NCBI GenBank assembly: GCA_026874595.1
Contig: CM049307.1
Location: 6,843,579-6,907,578, forward strand
Direction of reading: 5' to 3'
DNA from: Sipunculus nudus
Lineage: Eukaryota; Annelida; Sipuncula; Golfingiida; Sipunculidae
Length of the DNA: 64,000 nucleotides
Notes under the pieces: generated by a model
Databases searched by the model: none
What the model was told of the DNA's origin: nothing
What the model saw: only the letters and a program-made list of their open reading frames with translations
Shown here: positions 19,701 through 27,959 of the stretch, piece by piece
Layout: every line of letters begins with the position of its first letter
Numbering within the stretch: the first letter of the stretch is position 1
Translations under genes and position numbers: made by a program

Positions 19701-20462
19701 ACCTGACACCGCCCATGAATCTAAATGTGGCTTACAACTGACATGGCCTGAAGGCCACACGATAAAAAAACGAGACCTGACGCACGTCCGCGTTTCCAGG
19801 CACAGGCGTTTTGCTGACGGGGCCCGTCCGTCAGTATCGTCCAGATCTGGTTGACATGTTCCCGCGTAACGGCAGAAACCGGCCGATGCTCTGTTCCATT
19901 CAGGTGCAGCGTTCCAAGCAGGGGGCTGCTTGCCACAAAGAGCAGACAGGCCGTTCCACGTGTCCGTCACGTCGTAAGCTAGCACGTCGCGTGCCAACTC
20001 TTCTTTTGCTGAGTCCTGATATGGACATATCACCCTGACATGCACAACACCCGCCCCTTCGACCATCCGTGTCGTGGCATGTTCCAGTGCCACGATGAAA
20101 CGGTGACGTAAATGTTCTGATATATCATCGGCACCCGGTGTGCAGAAACGGGCCAGCAAGATAGCCACTTTAGTCATACGGACACCGTCCACATCCGGCA
20201 CGGGCTGTGAAACGCACCACCGGGTCCCGCAAGCCTTTACAACGCTGTCGACCAGTTCAACTTCTCTCTTGTAGTCAGCGTGAGTGGAGGGTGGGAACGG
20301 GAAACTGCGCGCAAACAGGTGACCGAATATCTGAAGGAGACGACGGTGATCCCAACCGTCTTTTGATTGTGCATAATAATCCCTCATCTTGTGTACTGGG
20401 ACCCATTCATCAAGGATGCAAGGTGTGTCGATCCTGGCAGAAACCTGGCACAGGTCTTCCAT
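16770..20462 (-). CDS. Unassigned 1230-residue Cys/His-rich protein
   Basis: The frame is open from 20513, but that ATG falls close to where transcription should start from a TATAAAA box at about 20538-20544. The next in-frame ATG at 20462 (MEDLCQ) is therefore chosen. The protein has many Cys and His residues, including two similar phrases (VWPSGHVSCKPH and VWFPSGAPETDHFCHK) that may be a duplicated metal-binding unit, a CPEC motif, and a VEDADVDE run about three quarters along. Asp-x-Asp runs occur in primase active sites, but the surroundings do not convince, so a helicase-primase role is only a thought. Size also overlaps that of capsid and replication proteins. Promoter elements (E-box palindrome plus TATA) are clear. 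Confidence 0.5.
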   Translation of the reverse strand: MEDLCQVSARIDTPCILDEWVPVHKMRDYYAQSKDGWDHRRLLQIFGHLFARSFPFPPSTHADYKREVELVDSVVKACGTRWCVSQPVPDVDGVRMTKVAILLARFCTPGADDISEHLRHRFIVALEHATTRMVEGAGVVHVRVICPYQDSAKEELARDVLAYDVTDTWNGLSALCGKQPPAWNAAPEWNRASAGFCRYAGTCQPDLDDTDGRAPSAKRLCLETRTCVRSRFFIVWPSGHVSCKPHLDSWAVSGSNPSTRPAEHFHTLFDRMLMEACLPSLSRVPDSALLYLLCRLLSPERAIGICSHKYPVFIQNALAEKALPIPVQTLRRTAAAGWWEAANVAWMQYAVDTGMFGEYNAILRTEQIADALAQAANERVTFIKRGEGVWNICHAVHHLLNTCRNLVSQVNRQANEVCIPFTEVDGFVGVPGIKAYRHDLFLKAYRTSQGLLRFKPPSSHDPRARSFSVPWHHRSSLIPDVLTRGGFQSTSPRSCVKDEKTGPSKKKWNKNSDMFWVWFPSGAPETDHFCHKRTEAEGPAETPCPECWDILEWQADHEKVGLDNGSGSGQRHPTSCLLGFGCRSVQIKRLLLHLAVGCAVSPRRCGHARDATDVSESHVSCPATAWWKAHYVPATVSLHREWRDVMPWKTNNWQNAHPQTAQEGTAASARFVGILETLNDLIRNPNVHPVPAPFNSDEALSDVYRSARQASSVPDTDQRPDPGLLDVHVLQCLSFNDDATQVVWRATGSDDCKMPHPVYGKIPLASPYISVWGSSSQGGAVLGSGDTAGAVHLAWGGTAFDTNRVYVTFSGPRMTTYSSEGTVKNHSGATFSRSAQRSQGLMIQRTNNNRGGIQNLLLSELQRHVCAHISDPVAQHHLTRNVPGIVVVNVNFCVDHHGPTNVSRIPGKMVRYTRAVKARKFPGVALSVLVPIKCTTRLRIKNIHVTPVGGNTGKTPECVAVEDADVDENRSVTASLPCNLHKCCSATYPKASNPHTLHALVESHRRVIESVGELDVAMQRAMQNTERANECPLNFLASRLISCVYNLRDTRGGAEKSTASDGDSDQSEDCPLVYAWGSVAVGSGPHMPQLARTLRKRFSPAACKPLQLCSADYDPCAQRARHGPTDRFGRVGRKTDSVLSGQSTAYRSRNGDFVSALYDCTADPSVGSLSPVNGVYAYFTWLQHKRHALWAVDGDVNERQQQVPWDTLEMTCQAWTSTSGLTPAVEPYKL

Positions 20463-20537
20463 CCCGCTTCCTCTCTCCACAGCCTGTAACTGCAATAATG
20501 ATATGCAACACACTGGCTAACATCGGTGCGTATCTTT

Positions 20538-20588
20538 TTTTATACATCCCAATCTGCTACTGAATCATGATCACGTGATCACGTGATC
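20538..20588 (-). promoter_or_regulatory. TATA box and double CACGTG palindrome
   Basis: Read on the minus strand, a 20-bp perfect palindrome made of two overlapping ATCACGTGAT units (20569-20588) stands about 25 bases upstream of a TATAAAA box (20538-20544). This is a strong candidate promoter for the 1230-residue protein. CACGTG sites recur before three other genes in the window. Confidence 0.6.
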
Positions 20589-20768
20589 TATCTGGCGTAA
20601 GAAGACTGCTAAGAATGTCACATCCATCACACGCAATAATGCTACCCCACACACCTTTTTCGAATAAAAACAAACAACAGCGTGCCATATTTTTTATTGC
20701 ATTTACGATCCACCATGTACATTGCTCATATATATATAGAGCGAGAGAAAAATGTTTTTCATGCCTTG

Positions 20769-21950
20769 TCAATGCAATACAACTCTTTTCAGGAACGTTG
20801 CTGCATCGTATATGTCTCTCGTGAAGTTTCCCGGGATGACATGGAGGCGCAACCACGAGATCGCGTCTATAGACCTGTGGCCACCACAAACGTATAAGCA
20901 CACAAAAAACAAAGCTGTACAAATACACGAAAATACTAAGTACACCTTGCATGCATACAGTCGGCGAACGTGGCACAAAAAAAACAGCAGAACCAGACTC
21001 GAGACACTCGTCAGAAACCACGTAAGTACACGCACCACATTACCAACGAGGCTGCTGGAGAACCGAGGCCATATGTGCGTTCTCCTAAAGCGCATCCACA
21101 GTTTCCTGAAAGGCAGGTTCGGATCGGACGCCGCCAGCAGGCTGTGCAAGGTGGTCTTAGATCGCCCGTACAGTCCTGTCCTTTCCTGGCATTTCGAATC
21201 AGCATTACGGGACCAAAATTCGGCGACTGCCCTGTCTTCTTCCTGTAAAATGTTCCTTGAACGGTTCACCAGACTACCGTCGTATTTCACGGCTGATCCC
21301 GCCTGCATGCGCTTCTTGTAATTCACAAGACGCAGAGGATACACTGGCCCGGCTGTAGTCTGCACGTCCTGCGATACCCGTTCCAAACATATGGCGTCTT
21401 CCTCGACACTTTCACTTTCTGTTTCGGAATCTGTGCAGTATACAGAGCAATCAGAGTCACTGGAACTGTCTTCGTTGTCATCAACGACGTCGCTGTGAGT
21501 GACGCGCGGATGCCGCAGGAAACTGTGTAAGGGGACCATGCAAGGCATCTCACCCGCGCTGGTTTCACCCAGCGGCTGGATGTACTCGGTATTCACCTTG
21601 TGATACGTCATGTCGCAGTCTGGCTCTGTTTCCGACCCGGGGCGTCTCACGATGGACACGAGTCCACCAGCAGCCTGACTCATTAATTTCAGATACCATG
21701 TCCCCGACCCGTCCAGCACCCGTAATACTTTGTACAGCGAAGATAGGCTAACCCGTTTGATACCTGCGCAGCTGCCGATGTTGACGCAGGCGGGTGTATT
21801 GGGATAAGAAACAGACGGACATACATGTTCCCCCAATAACCTGAAATCCAAAGAATGTTTGGGGTTTTCATATTGCACGTGAGCCTGCACGACGTCCCGA
21901 AGTGCGGGCGGCCGTTCACTTCCCTTCCCTGCAGCGTGGTCCTCAAACAT
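20769..21950 (-). CDS. Two-pass membrane protein with acidic Ser-rich region
   Basis: The protein has 393 residues. The N-terminal two thirds are soluble in character and include a strongly acidic Ser-rich patch around residues 163-195 (DNEDSSSDSDCS and TDSETESESVEED), a likely casein-kinase-2 target. Near the C-terminus two hydrophobic segments (around residues 307-327 and 335-355) with basic residues between them suggest a hairpin in the membrane. No N-terminal signal peptide is seen, so it would insert by its C-terminal anchors, with the acidic part in the cytosol or nucleoplasm. It could be an envelope, nuclear-egress or trafficking protein; no family is recognised. Its start lies 14 bases beyond the stop of the small gene upstream, as in co-transcribed genes. 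Confidence 0.6.
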   Translation of the reverse strand: MFEDHAAGKGSERPPALRDVVQAHVQYENPKHSLDFRLLGEHVCPSVSYPNTPACVNIGSCAGIKRVSLSSLYKVLRVLDGSGTWYLKLMSQAAGGLVSIVRRPGSETEPDCDMTYHKVNTEYIQPLGETSAGEMPCMVPLHSFLRHPRVTHSDVVDDNEDSSSDSDCSVYCTDSETESESVEEDAICLERVSQDVQTTAGPVYPLRLVNYKKRMQAGSAVKYDGSLVNRSRNILQEEDRAVAEFWSRNADSKCQERTGLYGRSKTTLHSLLAASDPNLPFRKLWMRFRRTHIWPRFSSSLVGNVVRVLTWFLTSVSSLVLLFFLCHVRRLYACKVYLVFSCICTALFFVCLYVCGGHRSIDAISWLRLHVIPGNFTRDIYDAATFLKRVVLH

Positions 21951-21963
21951 GCCTTCCCTGACC

Positions 21964-22263
21964 TCAAATGCTGGTGCAGTCCCGAAGCAGACGTAGATTG
22001 TTGGTCACAGCTTCGGAGTGTACTTCACAAAAGTGTCCGTCTCTTGCGCTCTGAATGGCAGATGCCCTGACCCCGGTCACAACAAAATGTTGGAGAGCAG
22101 AAAGTGAGGTGCAAGGTCGGTTATCCTTTGTCCGTGGAAATGTGTCCAGTAGCTCTTTCGGTGTCACGGTCTGGAAGTACACCAGATCGGTTGCGGGCGA
22201 TGACTGCTGCTGAGTCGCGCGTGACGCATCATTACCCGACCCATCGGCTGTCTGTTGATACAT
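21964..22263 (-). CDS. Small hypothetical protein
   Basis: A 99-residue frame starts at the first ATG (22263; the frame itself is open from 22296). It is Ser/Thr/Gln-rich at its start and otherwise has mixed composition with three cysteines. It ends 14 bases before the start of the membrane-protein gene on the same strand and begins just beyond the terminase polyadenylation signal, filling the gap exactly, which favours a real gene. No domain, signal peptide or membrane segment is seen. Confidence 0.4.
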   Translation of the reverse strand: MYQQTADGSGNDASRATQQQSSPATDLVYFQTVTPKELLDTFPRTKDNRPCTSLSALQHFVVTGVRASAIQSARDGHFCEVHSEAVTNNLRLLRDCTSI

Positions 22264-22328
22264 ACGGGCACGTGTCAGATTTTCCGAACATAACACGCAG
22301 TGCGTACCATTTTAGGACATGTGCCCCT

Positions 22329-22334
22329 TTTATT
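22329..22334 (-). terminator. Polyadenylation signal for terminase gene
   Basis: AATAAA on the minus strand, 23 bases after the terminase stop codon, lies inside a short palindrome (cccctttta ... aagggg). Confidence 0.5.
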
Positions 22335-22356
22335 TAAGGGGAAAACATCGTGCATC

Positions 22357-23649
22357 CTAAATAATGGACGTGTGCAACGGTGCCAACTCATGTACGTTAA
22401 AGTTTTCGTTTCTCTCGTTTAGCAACAGGTTGTATGCCAGTATCAGGGAAAGGGCCACGTCATCCTGTGTATGATCGTTGGGCTTTCGGTCCGGCCGGAA
22501 TTTCGACAGCTGCTCCGTGATCAAATGTCTAGCGTCCAACCCGGCATGCTCAAGTGCCGAGCTGGCGAGGCTCATTGACAAACGCACGATGCGACTGTTG
22601 AATGCACTTTGAAAGAGGGACACTAAAGTTTTTTTCTGTTTGTCCAGGAAGAAACCCGCAACCTCGGCTGTCCCGAAATCCCGCACGGATTGGAGCCCAA
22701 CCGTCTTGGCATCCTTCTCTGTCCTCCTCCTGTGGGTGAATTGAAACGACAGCGACCGAACCGGCCCGGCCATTTTTTTGGCGGCGTTGTGTATGAAATG
22801 ACAAATCTGCACGGCCAGGTGTTCGTTGCTATTGCTTTCCACAGCGACAACAGCAGTCTTGAAACGGGACGAGTATGTCAGCGGGCACGCGTGCATATTC
22901 ACAACACGCTGCAGCAGGCGCAAAACCGCCAGCCCAATGAAAACTTCCGCTGGTACGCTGTGTTCTATCAAACGCACCTCGTCCAATCCGAGGACGACCG
23001 CCATGCGCCTGGTTTTGTTTGAGGGGACCCTGCGGGAAACACGACCGGACGGCGGAGCGCCAGGTGTGTAACGACACACGCAAGCTATTCCTGAAGCAGA
23101 CACCGACACGTTGGTGGTGTAAGCTGGGTCCACGTACACAAACAATGTATCACCCAAACAATCGACATTGTTGAATGTATCCAAGTCATTCAAACCGTCT
23201 TTCATTTCTTGCAGGACAGATCGTGAAAAAAGCCCAACCTCATCCCCCGAATTCTGCCCATCCGGCTGCCCGTCGCCGCGCCCCAGACTAACGCCCATAT
23301 TTTCTGTTTCGTAGCTGTGAGGTTCCAACGTGTTCATAACCGTCTTTTGTACAACGTCCGTCGTGATGTGAGGCGGCAGTGACATGACGTAGTGGTGACA
23401 CGCTATGGCTTCCGGCGACTCGGCAACGCGTAGAACGTCTGCAGGACAGCTGAAGCACACGCGGTAGTAAGCAACCCCTGTCCGTTCCAACTTCAGTAAG
23501 GCGCATGTATTCTCAGCCGACGTGTTCATCGAAGATGTGAGCACCAACTTGGTCCCTCTGCGGTTCACATAAGGCAACAGGTGTGTCAACGTTTTCACAA
23601 ATCCAGCTTCGTCAACATACACGATGTCGTACGTGTGACCCCTGCCAGC
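22357..23649 (-). CDS. DNA packaging terminase subunit 1, exon 2 (ATPase Walker B and nuclease)
   Basis: This second exon codes for 430 residues. It opens with a Walker B motif (YDIVYVDEAGF; Asp-Glu at 23613-23608), then an ATPase coupling segment (LTSSMNTS). The RNase H-like nuclease centre shows as LFVYVDPAYT, VAVESNS and a late QDDVALS, three acidic residues in the expected order. The open frame continues upstream to 23790, but the 47 extra codons end in TTTCAG preceded by a pyrimidine tract (ttctttcctcgttcg). This is read as the splice acceptor, phase 0, matching the phase-0 donor of exon 1. Terminase uses ATP to pump viral DNA into capsids and cuts concatemers in the nucleus. Motifs are those of the UL15/UL89 family. 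Confidence 0.88.
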   Translation of the reverse strand, partial: AGRGHTYDIVYVDEAGFVKTLTHLLPYVNRRGTKLVLTSSMNTSAENTCALLKLERTGVAYYRVCFSCPADVLRVAESPEAIACHHYVMSLPPHITTDVVQKTVMNTLEPHSYETENMGVSLGRGDGQPDGQNSGDEVGLFSRSVLQEMKDGLNDLDTFNNVDCLGDTLFVYVDPAYTTNVSVSASGIACVCRYTPGAPPSGRVSRRVPSNKTRRMAVVLGLDEVRLIEHSVPAEVFIGLAVLRLLQRVVNMHACPLTYSSRFKTAVVAVESNSNEHLAVQICHFIHNAAKKMAGPVRSLSFQFTHRRRTEKDAKTVGLQSVRDFGTAEVAGFFLDKQKKTLVSLFQSAFNSRIVRLSMSLASSALEHAGLDARHLITEQLSKFRPDRKPNDHTQDDVALSLILAYNLLLNERNENFNVHELAPLHTSII

Positions 23650-23713
23650 CTGAAACGAACGAGGAAAGAACACGTCACTGATTATAAAAAAGGCCATGGT
23701 GGCGACACAACAA

Positions 23714-23720
23714 TATAAAA
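23714..23720 (+). promoter_or_regulatory. TATA box for 83-residue gene
   Basis: TATAAAA lies 50 bases before the ATG at 23770. An upstream in-frame ATG at 23725 is too close to the box to be in the transcript. Confidence 0.55.
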
Positions 23721-23769
23721 GCACGTGAGTGCGCAGATTCATCAGACACATATTCAAAAGGGAGGGTGG

Positions 23770-24021
23770 ATGGCTCAAGGCAGCGAACACACTTTAGACG
23801 AGTTAGAGGACTTGGTGAGTAGCTGGGAACAAGCACTGCTCGTGAGCACGCCACAACAGATCATAGACCGGTTACACGAGAACTGCTTTATGGTACACGA
23901 GCATGTTCGGGATGAGGGAACGTGTGATACGAGAAGATGTGACGTCGTCTTAAAAGCGTTATCCTCCCTTGTGATGTCTGCTTACTACGATATATGCACC
24001 ACTCACAGTGACCGCATCTGA
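23770..24021 (+). CDS. Small protein, positional counterpart of UL91/ORF30
   Basis: The protein has 83 residues, chosen from ATG 23770 because a TATAAAA box lies 50 bases before it. It is acidic at the start, helical in character, without signal peptide or membrane segment, and ends YDICTTHSDRI. It is the first plus-strand gene after terminase exon 2. That is the place of HCMV UL91 and gammaherpesvirus ORF30, small proteins (about 75-110 residues) of the viral late-transcription pre-initiation complex. The match rests on position, strand and size; sequence similarity cannot be judged by eye at this length. Confidence 0.5.
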   Translation: MAQGSEHTLDELEDLVSSWEQALLVSTPQQIIDRLHENCFMVHEHVRDEGTCDTRRCDVVLKALSSLVMSAYYDICTTHSDRI

Positions 24022-24127
24022 CAACAAAAACCTATCGCACCTCTGGGGTGCCAATCAGCTGAGAACATAAATGATCATACACATTTTAGGTATTTTATGG
24101 CTACATATATGACAGGGTACCCCACTC

Positions 24128-25234
24128 ATGAAAGCAAAAGGTAAGAGTAAAGGGAGACCCCAGAGGTACAATCCGTGTTACTCAACGAACGCTTCGCGAT
24201 GCCGTTTCAGACGTCCGCCAGACCACTACGTTTTTTTGTTAAACACCGTTGCCAAAACAAGGTCTCCCCCGGCTTTGTTCCACTGCATCACGCACGGAAG
24301 CCTCCATGCCTGTTTCAAAACAGGGGACCAGCACCCGGACAGCGGTAGCGACCCTTGCCCTGGCGTGAAGATGACGGCAGACGGTGATATGGTGTGTGTG
24401 GCATCAGGGATGCCGAGCGGAGCCAAGATATATGAAACGTGTCCGCGTGAGGACGAGTTTCCCCGGCACGGGACAGAGAATGACGCACCGGTCATATCTA
24501 CAGGTGACGGGAACGGCCAAACATGTGCGACCCATGTTTTTCAACAAGACCACATGGCGACGTACACGTGGGAAAAACAACAGTCAGCCGACCGTGACGA
24601 ACTCCTTAGTGTAGAGCCACGTCCGGAATTCGTTATGGCGGTAATAGCCCGACCCGTCACGGTGTACAACTTTTCACTTGTTGATCAGCTCCTGTTCAGT
24701 CGATACACCGAGACTGACGCGCTTCTGCACGATTACGTGTCAAGCAAAGTGTCACACCCATCCCAAGACGACACGAAACATGTGAAATACGAGTGTTACA
24801 AGGCCCTGTCTCGACTGTCACCCAACCTTCGTCCGTCGTACGGTGAATGCTCCCGCGCATGGTGTTCTGCAGTGGAATCTCTCACTTCGTCGGAAAAGGA
24901 CTCGACAAGGGGATCCCGGACAATCGATGAATTGAAAAAATACCTCGCCACACATATGAGACATGCAGTATCAGACATGAACCGGGGCAAACAAAGGAAT
25001 GCCATGTGGATCTACGACCATCCGGCGTCAACGTCCAGCCAGCTTTCAGCAGGTGTGGCTGGACAGGTCACCACGCAGGACGTCGAAGGCGGCGGCGAAG
25101 GCGGCGGGTGTAACCACATCACGTACACTGCTTATGACCCAGTGACCGGTATGAATATATCCAGGTGTCCAAAATACAGGTATTTTACGCCGATGCTACC
25201 CAAGCCCTGCATACCACATCGCCAGCGTTTATGA
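24128..25234 (+). CDS. Cys/His zinc-site protein, positional counterpart of UL92/ORF31
   Basis: The protein has 368 residues from ATG 24128, with a TATTTTAT element 30 bases upstream. It opens with a basic stretch, then a compact Cys/His cluster at residues 53-90 (FHCITHGSLHAC, then C77 and a DGDMVCVASG phrase). A metal site of this kind next to a short Ser-Gly turn suits the N-terminal region of the UL92 family. UL92 and its gammaherpesvirus counterpart ORF31 belong to the complex that activates late viral promoters with TATT boxes. The middle (residues 105-160) is low in structure and a Gly/Glu-rich linker lies near residue 320. It is longer than the known family (about 200-225 residues). 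The call combines position, strand and motif. Confidence 0.5.
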   Translation: MKAKGKSKGRPQRYNPCYSTNASRCRFRRPPDHYVFLLNTVAKTRSPPALFHCITHGSLHACFKTGDQHPDSGSDPCPGVKMTADGDMVCVASGMPSGAKIYETCPREDEFPRHGTENDAPVISTGDGNGQTCATHVFQQDHMATYTWEKQQSADRDELLSVEPRPEFVMAVIARPVTVYNFSLVDQLLFSRYTETDALLHDYVSSKVSHPSQDDTKHVKYECYKALSRLSPNLRPSYGECSRAWCSAVESLTSSEKDSTRGSRTIDELKKYLATHMRHAVSDMNRGKQRNAMWIYDHPASTSSQLSAGVAGQVTTQDVEGGGEGGGCNHITYTAYDPVTGMNISRCPKYRYFTPMLPKPCIPHRQRL

Positions 25235-25340
25235 AGCCGTCTGTGTCTATAATCCACAGTAACTCTAAGTCCCCTGTTTCCATTTTGTCAACTGTCACCG
25301 TGGAAGCTACGTGAAAACCGTTTAAGCTTACCTGAAGGCG

Positions 25341-26099
25341 TCACACAGCTAGCTCATTTAGTGTCAAATGGGGAACATGCAAAAGCAGGTGACTCAGGAC
25401 AGTAGTTCCGTCTTCAGACAACATGAAAGCTGAGTCTTCACAGCTGTTCAGGACACGGCGCGCCGTGTTGGAATGGCCGAGTGACACAGGTGTGGGTTTG
25501 CAATGGAAACGGCACGCTTCTGCCACCAGCCTCATGAAACACCCGAAAGCAGCGTATGCAGACACCATCCAACGGTCGCGCATTGTTACAGTGCATACGT
25601 CGACCTCTCCTCTCGCAGCTCGCATATCTTCATTCGCCTTATCGATTGCATCCACCAACCGCTGTACCTCGGAATATTTCAGGTAGTACAGGTCGCGTAA
25701 ACCTTCGATCAAACACGAAAACCTCGTACAACTGATCATGAATGTATGGCTATGCGGGACCTCTTTTGACATCAGAAATCGTCTCACGAAATATACAGCC
25801 GCCAAACGGATGCAGATGTAGTTGTACAAACGCAGGCATTCTTGGTCTGCATGCAAAGCGTCAGGGATTCCAGGACTTCCAAATAAAAAAGTGCAGATAC
25901 TTTCGTCGCTGTGTAAGCTCAACGAAGGTAACAACACACTGGATAGAATCTTTCCGTCCACGTTATTGAGCGTTTCAGCCACATCAGGGACGGTGGGCGA
26001 CCGTTTCTTGTCTAGCCGAAGAAAACCCGCGCCTCGTTGCAGTTCAAGCTGCCTCCTGACATCTAGTGGCATACATTCCTCCAAAGGTACCCTATCCAT
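25341..26099 (-). CDS. Unassigned 252-residue protein inside the terminase intron
   Basis: This minus-strand gene is convergent with the UL92-like gene (106 bases between stops) and divergent from the 523-residue gene. It is helical in character, with CTRFSCLIEGLRDLYYLKY and AYAAFGCFMRLVAEACRFHC stretches, four or five of its cysteines in the second half, and no signal peptide. It has no counterpart at this place in known beta- or gammaherpesvirus maps, so it is an insertion into the block. Its length is near that of UL79/ORF18, another late-transcription protein of those viruses, but nothing in the sequence proves that link. Confidence 0.5.
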   Translation of the reverse strand: MDRVPLEECMPLDVRRQLELQRGAGFLRLDKKRSPTVPDVAETLNNVDGKILSSVLLPSLSLHSDESICTFLFGSPGIPDALHADQECLRLYNYICIRLAAVYFVRRFLMSKEVPHSHTFMISCTRFSCLIEGLRDLYYLKYSEVQRLVDAIDKANEDMRAARGEVDVCTVTMRDRWMVSAYAAFGCFMRLVAEACRFHCKPTPVSLGHSNTARRVLNSCEDSAFMLSEDGTTVLSHLLLHVPHLTLNELAV

Positions 26100-26298
26100 A
26101 TTTGGACTACTTCAGCGGAAACGTCTGCGAGACATACTCGTTACGTTTTACCGTTTAGTTGACATTACTGAATAAGCTACCACCACCGCAAATAACATAT
26201 AGTTCATTTCATGCGGTGGTAACCCGTCACCCGTTGGGGGATCCCTTAGTAAAAACCCGTTCGGGAAAGCCCCCCACCGATGAAAACCTCAAACAACC

Positions 26299-27870
26299 AT
26301 GGCTGCAAAAGACCTATGTGATCCACATACCGGACCAGCAGTGACCAGGCCATTTGAGGATTGCTATGAACCGATATGGAGAACAGCCGCTGGAGCCCCG
26401 GCGTCCATGTTTCTGTACCTACACCACCGTCGCGTTGACGAAGTTTTTTGGATACGCTTAGTGACCCATTACATGTCAGCCCGTGATCACAGATGGCATA
26501 ACCGCTACACAGAAATCAAACCAAGGAACATGTTCTACGATACATTAGTGGGAGGCACGGTCATAGAACTGGACATGCCACGGCCAGACCTTGTATCGTA
26601 TAACAGGGAGCCCGGTTCTTCAGTGGAGCTGACAGATTGGCTGGACATCGTGTTCATTGACAACGAGAACGGTCCCACTGACACGCTGGACAGAGTTACC
26701 GTGCCTGTACATTTCATTTTGTCAAGCGTCACGTGCATGTTCAACGAGTGGCTTATCCACGCCCGTTCCTTGAAAGCGCTGGAAAAACTGCCTGGTACAG
26801 AGGAAGGTGCGCAAACCGCCGAAAGTGAAATGAGTGCCATTCCCGGAGAGACCGTGTCCGCAGCAGTGAATTTACGAAGCGTACTGAACCAGTTTTACGA
26901 TGCTAATCCTGCCCCGGAAGACCAAACCACGTCTGCAGAAATGCAAGCCTTAACACCTGAACACACCTGCATGCGACTCATCTGCCATTGGGAACCGGCT
27001 GTACCTGCAACAGAGGAAGGCAGGAGGCGATCCGTGGCCGTAATGCTGTTATCTCACATGCACAATTACGGACAGGTGTTTTCAGAACGGCAGATGGACC
27101 CGGCGAGCACGGGGACGTACAAGTGCGGGATCGAGGACAAAATCTTCCGAGTGCTGACCTCAGTTAGCCTCCCCATGCTGAGCAGAATGTTTGACCAGGT
27201 GGATGACATAAACGTCATTCTAACATGGTGCGCTAACGTTTCAATTTGTCCGGACGTGCATGATACATTATCCCAGCAGATCGCGCTTTACGCCGGATGG
27301 TTGACAGTTCGCGACAGCTGTACAGTGCCCGGTGTGACCGATCCACTTATGAGGGCTTTTTCGCACATGAACCCTGTGGCGTTGGTACTGATATTCAGGA
27401 GGGTGATCAGTCGCCTGAGGGGGGAATGCGGACAGGTAAAGTTGCGTTTCAATAAAGGACTTGGCGCAAGGTTGCAGTCCGCCGTTGAGTGGTATATGGA
27501 CGGCCGTCGGACAAACCCAGACGTCCCTTATTACTTGCAAGTTCATTTTTATGGGGCTGGTGTGCATAACGGAACGGTACGCTTCATGGAGCCTGTGTGG
27601 TATTTTACATTCAAAGGACCGCACGGCGGCCAACAACATTCTGACGAATGTTCCATGTGGATTAACGTGAGTGAACCAAATGACTTGGTGTTCCTCTGTC
27701 CCAACAAGCACTCGCGTTTGACACGACATTACGTTCCGGGGGGCATCCCAGTGGAATGGCGTTACCCCGGAATGATGGAAGAACTGCTGCAAAGGCTTTC
27801 GTACCCTCTGGATCTGCTGATCGAATTCATCGGTTTCACGCTGGTGGAACCTATACCTGTATTGTATTGA
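26299..27870 (+). CDS. Positional counterpart of UL93/UL17 (capsid vertex protein)
   Basis: The protein has 523 residues from ATG 26299 (context accATGg). It has no signal peptide, transmembrane segment or catalytic motif, and is rich in hydrophobic and aromatic residues throughout, as in a folded structural protein. A low-complexity Glu/Ser/Ala linker is seen around residues 165-205. It is the third plus-strand gene between terminase exons 2 and 1. In beta- and gammaherpesviruses this is the gene for the capsid-vertex/DNA-packaging protein (UL93, ORF32; UL17 in alphaherpesviruses), of about 450-700 residues. Assignment is by position, strand and size. Confidence 0.5.
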   Translation: MAAKDLCDPHTGPAVTRPFEDCYEPIWRTAAGAPASMFLYLHHRRVDEVFWIRLVTHYMSARDHRWHNRYTEIKPRNMFYDTLVGGTVIELDMPRPDLVSYNREPGSSVELTDWLDIVFIDNENGPTDTLDRVTVPVHFILSSVTCMFNEWLIHARSLKALEKLPGTEEGAQTAESEMSAIPGETVSAAVNLRSVLNQFYDANPAPEDQTTSAEMQALTPEHTCMRLICHWEPAVPATEEGRRRSVAVMLLSHMHNYGQVFSERQMDPASTGTYKCGIEDKIFRVLTSVSLPMLSRMFDQVDDINVILTWCANVSICPDVHDTLSQQIALYAGWLTVRDSCTVPGVTDPLMRAFSHMNPVALVLIFRRVISRLRGECGQVKLRFNKGLGARLQSAVEWYMDGRRTNPDVPYYLQVHFYGAGVHNGTVRFMEPVWYFTFKGPHGGQQHSDECSMWINVSEPNDLVFLCPNKHSRLTRHYVPGGIPVEWRYPGMMEELLQRLSYPLDLLIEFIGFTLVEPIPVLY

Positions 27871-27898
27871 AGCATGCCGGTCAGCCGGCCGACATGTA

Positions 27899-27907
27899 TT
27901 ATTTGTG
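27899..27907 (+). promoter_or_regulatory. TTATTTGTG promoter element
   Basis: TTATTTGTG lies 53 bases before the ATG at 27960. The same nine bases precede the genes at 41735 and 42881. It resembles the TATT-type late promoters of beta/gammaherpesviruses. Confidence 0.45.
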
Positions 27908-27959
27908 TTAACGTTGTCGCTGAACTGTGGGCGGCACAGCTGCTCTGTCAGACGCCAAA

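Noticed and set aside
13920-20462. Assigning DNA polymerase or primase to the large unassigned genes
   Set aside because: No polymerase motif such as DTDS, and no convincing primase centre, is visible in either product.
23650-23790. Hydrophobic N-terminus (signal-peptide-like) on the terminase C-terminal frame
   Set aside because: Those 47 codons lie upstream of a good splice acceptor and are intron; terminase is nuclear and needs no signal peptide.
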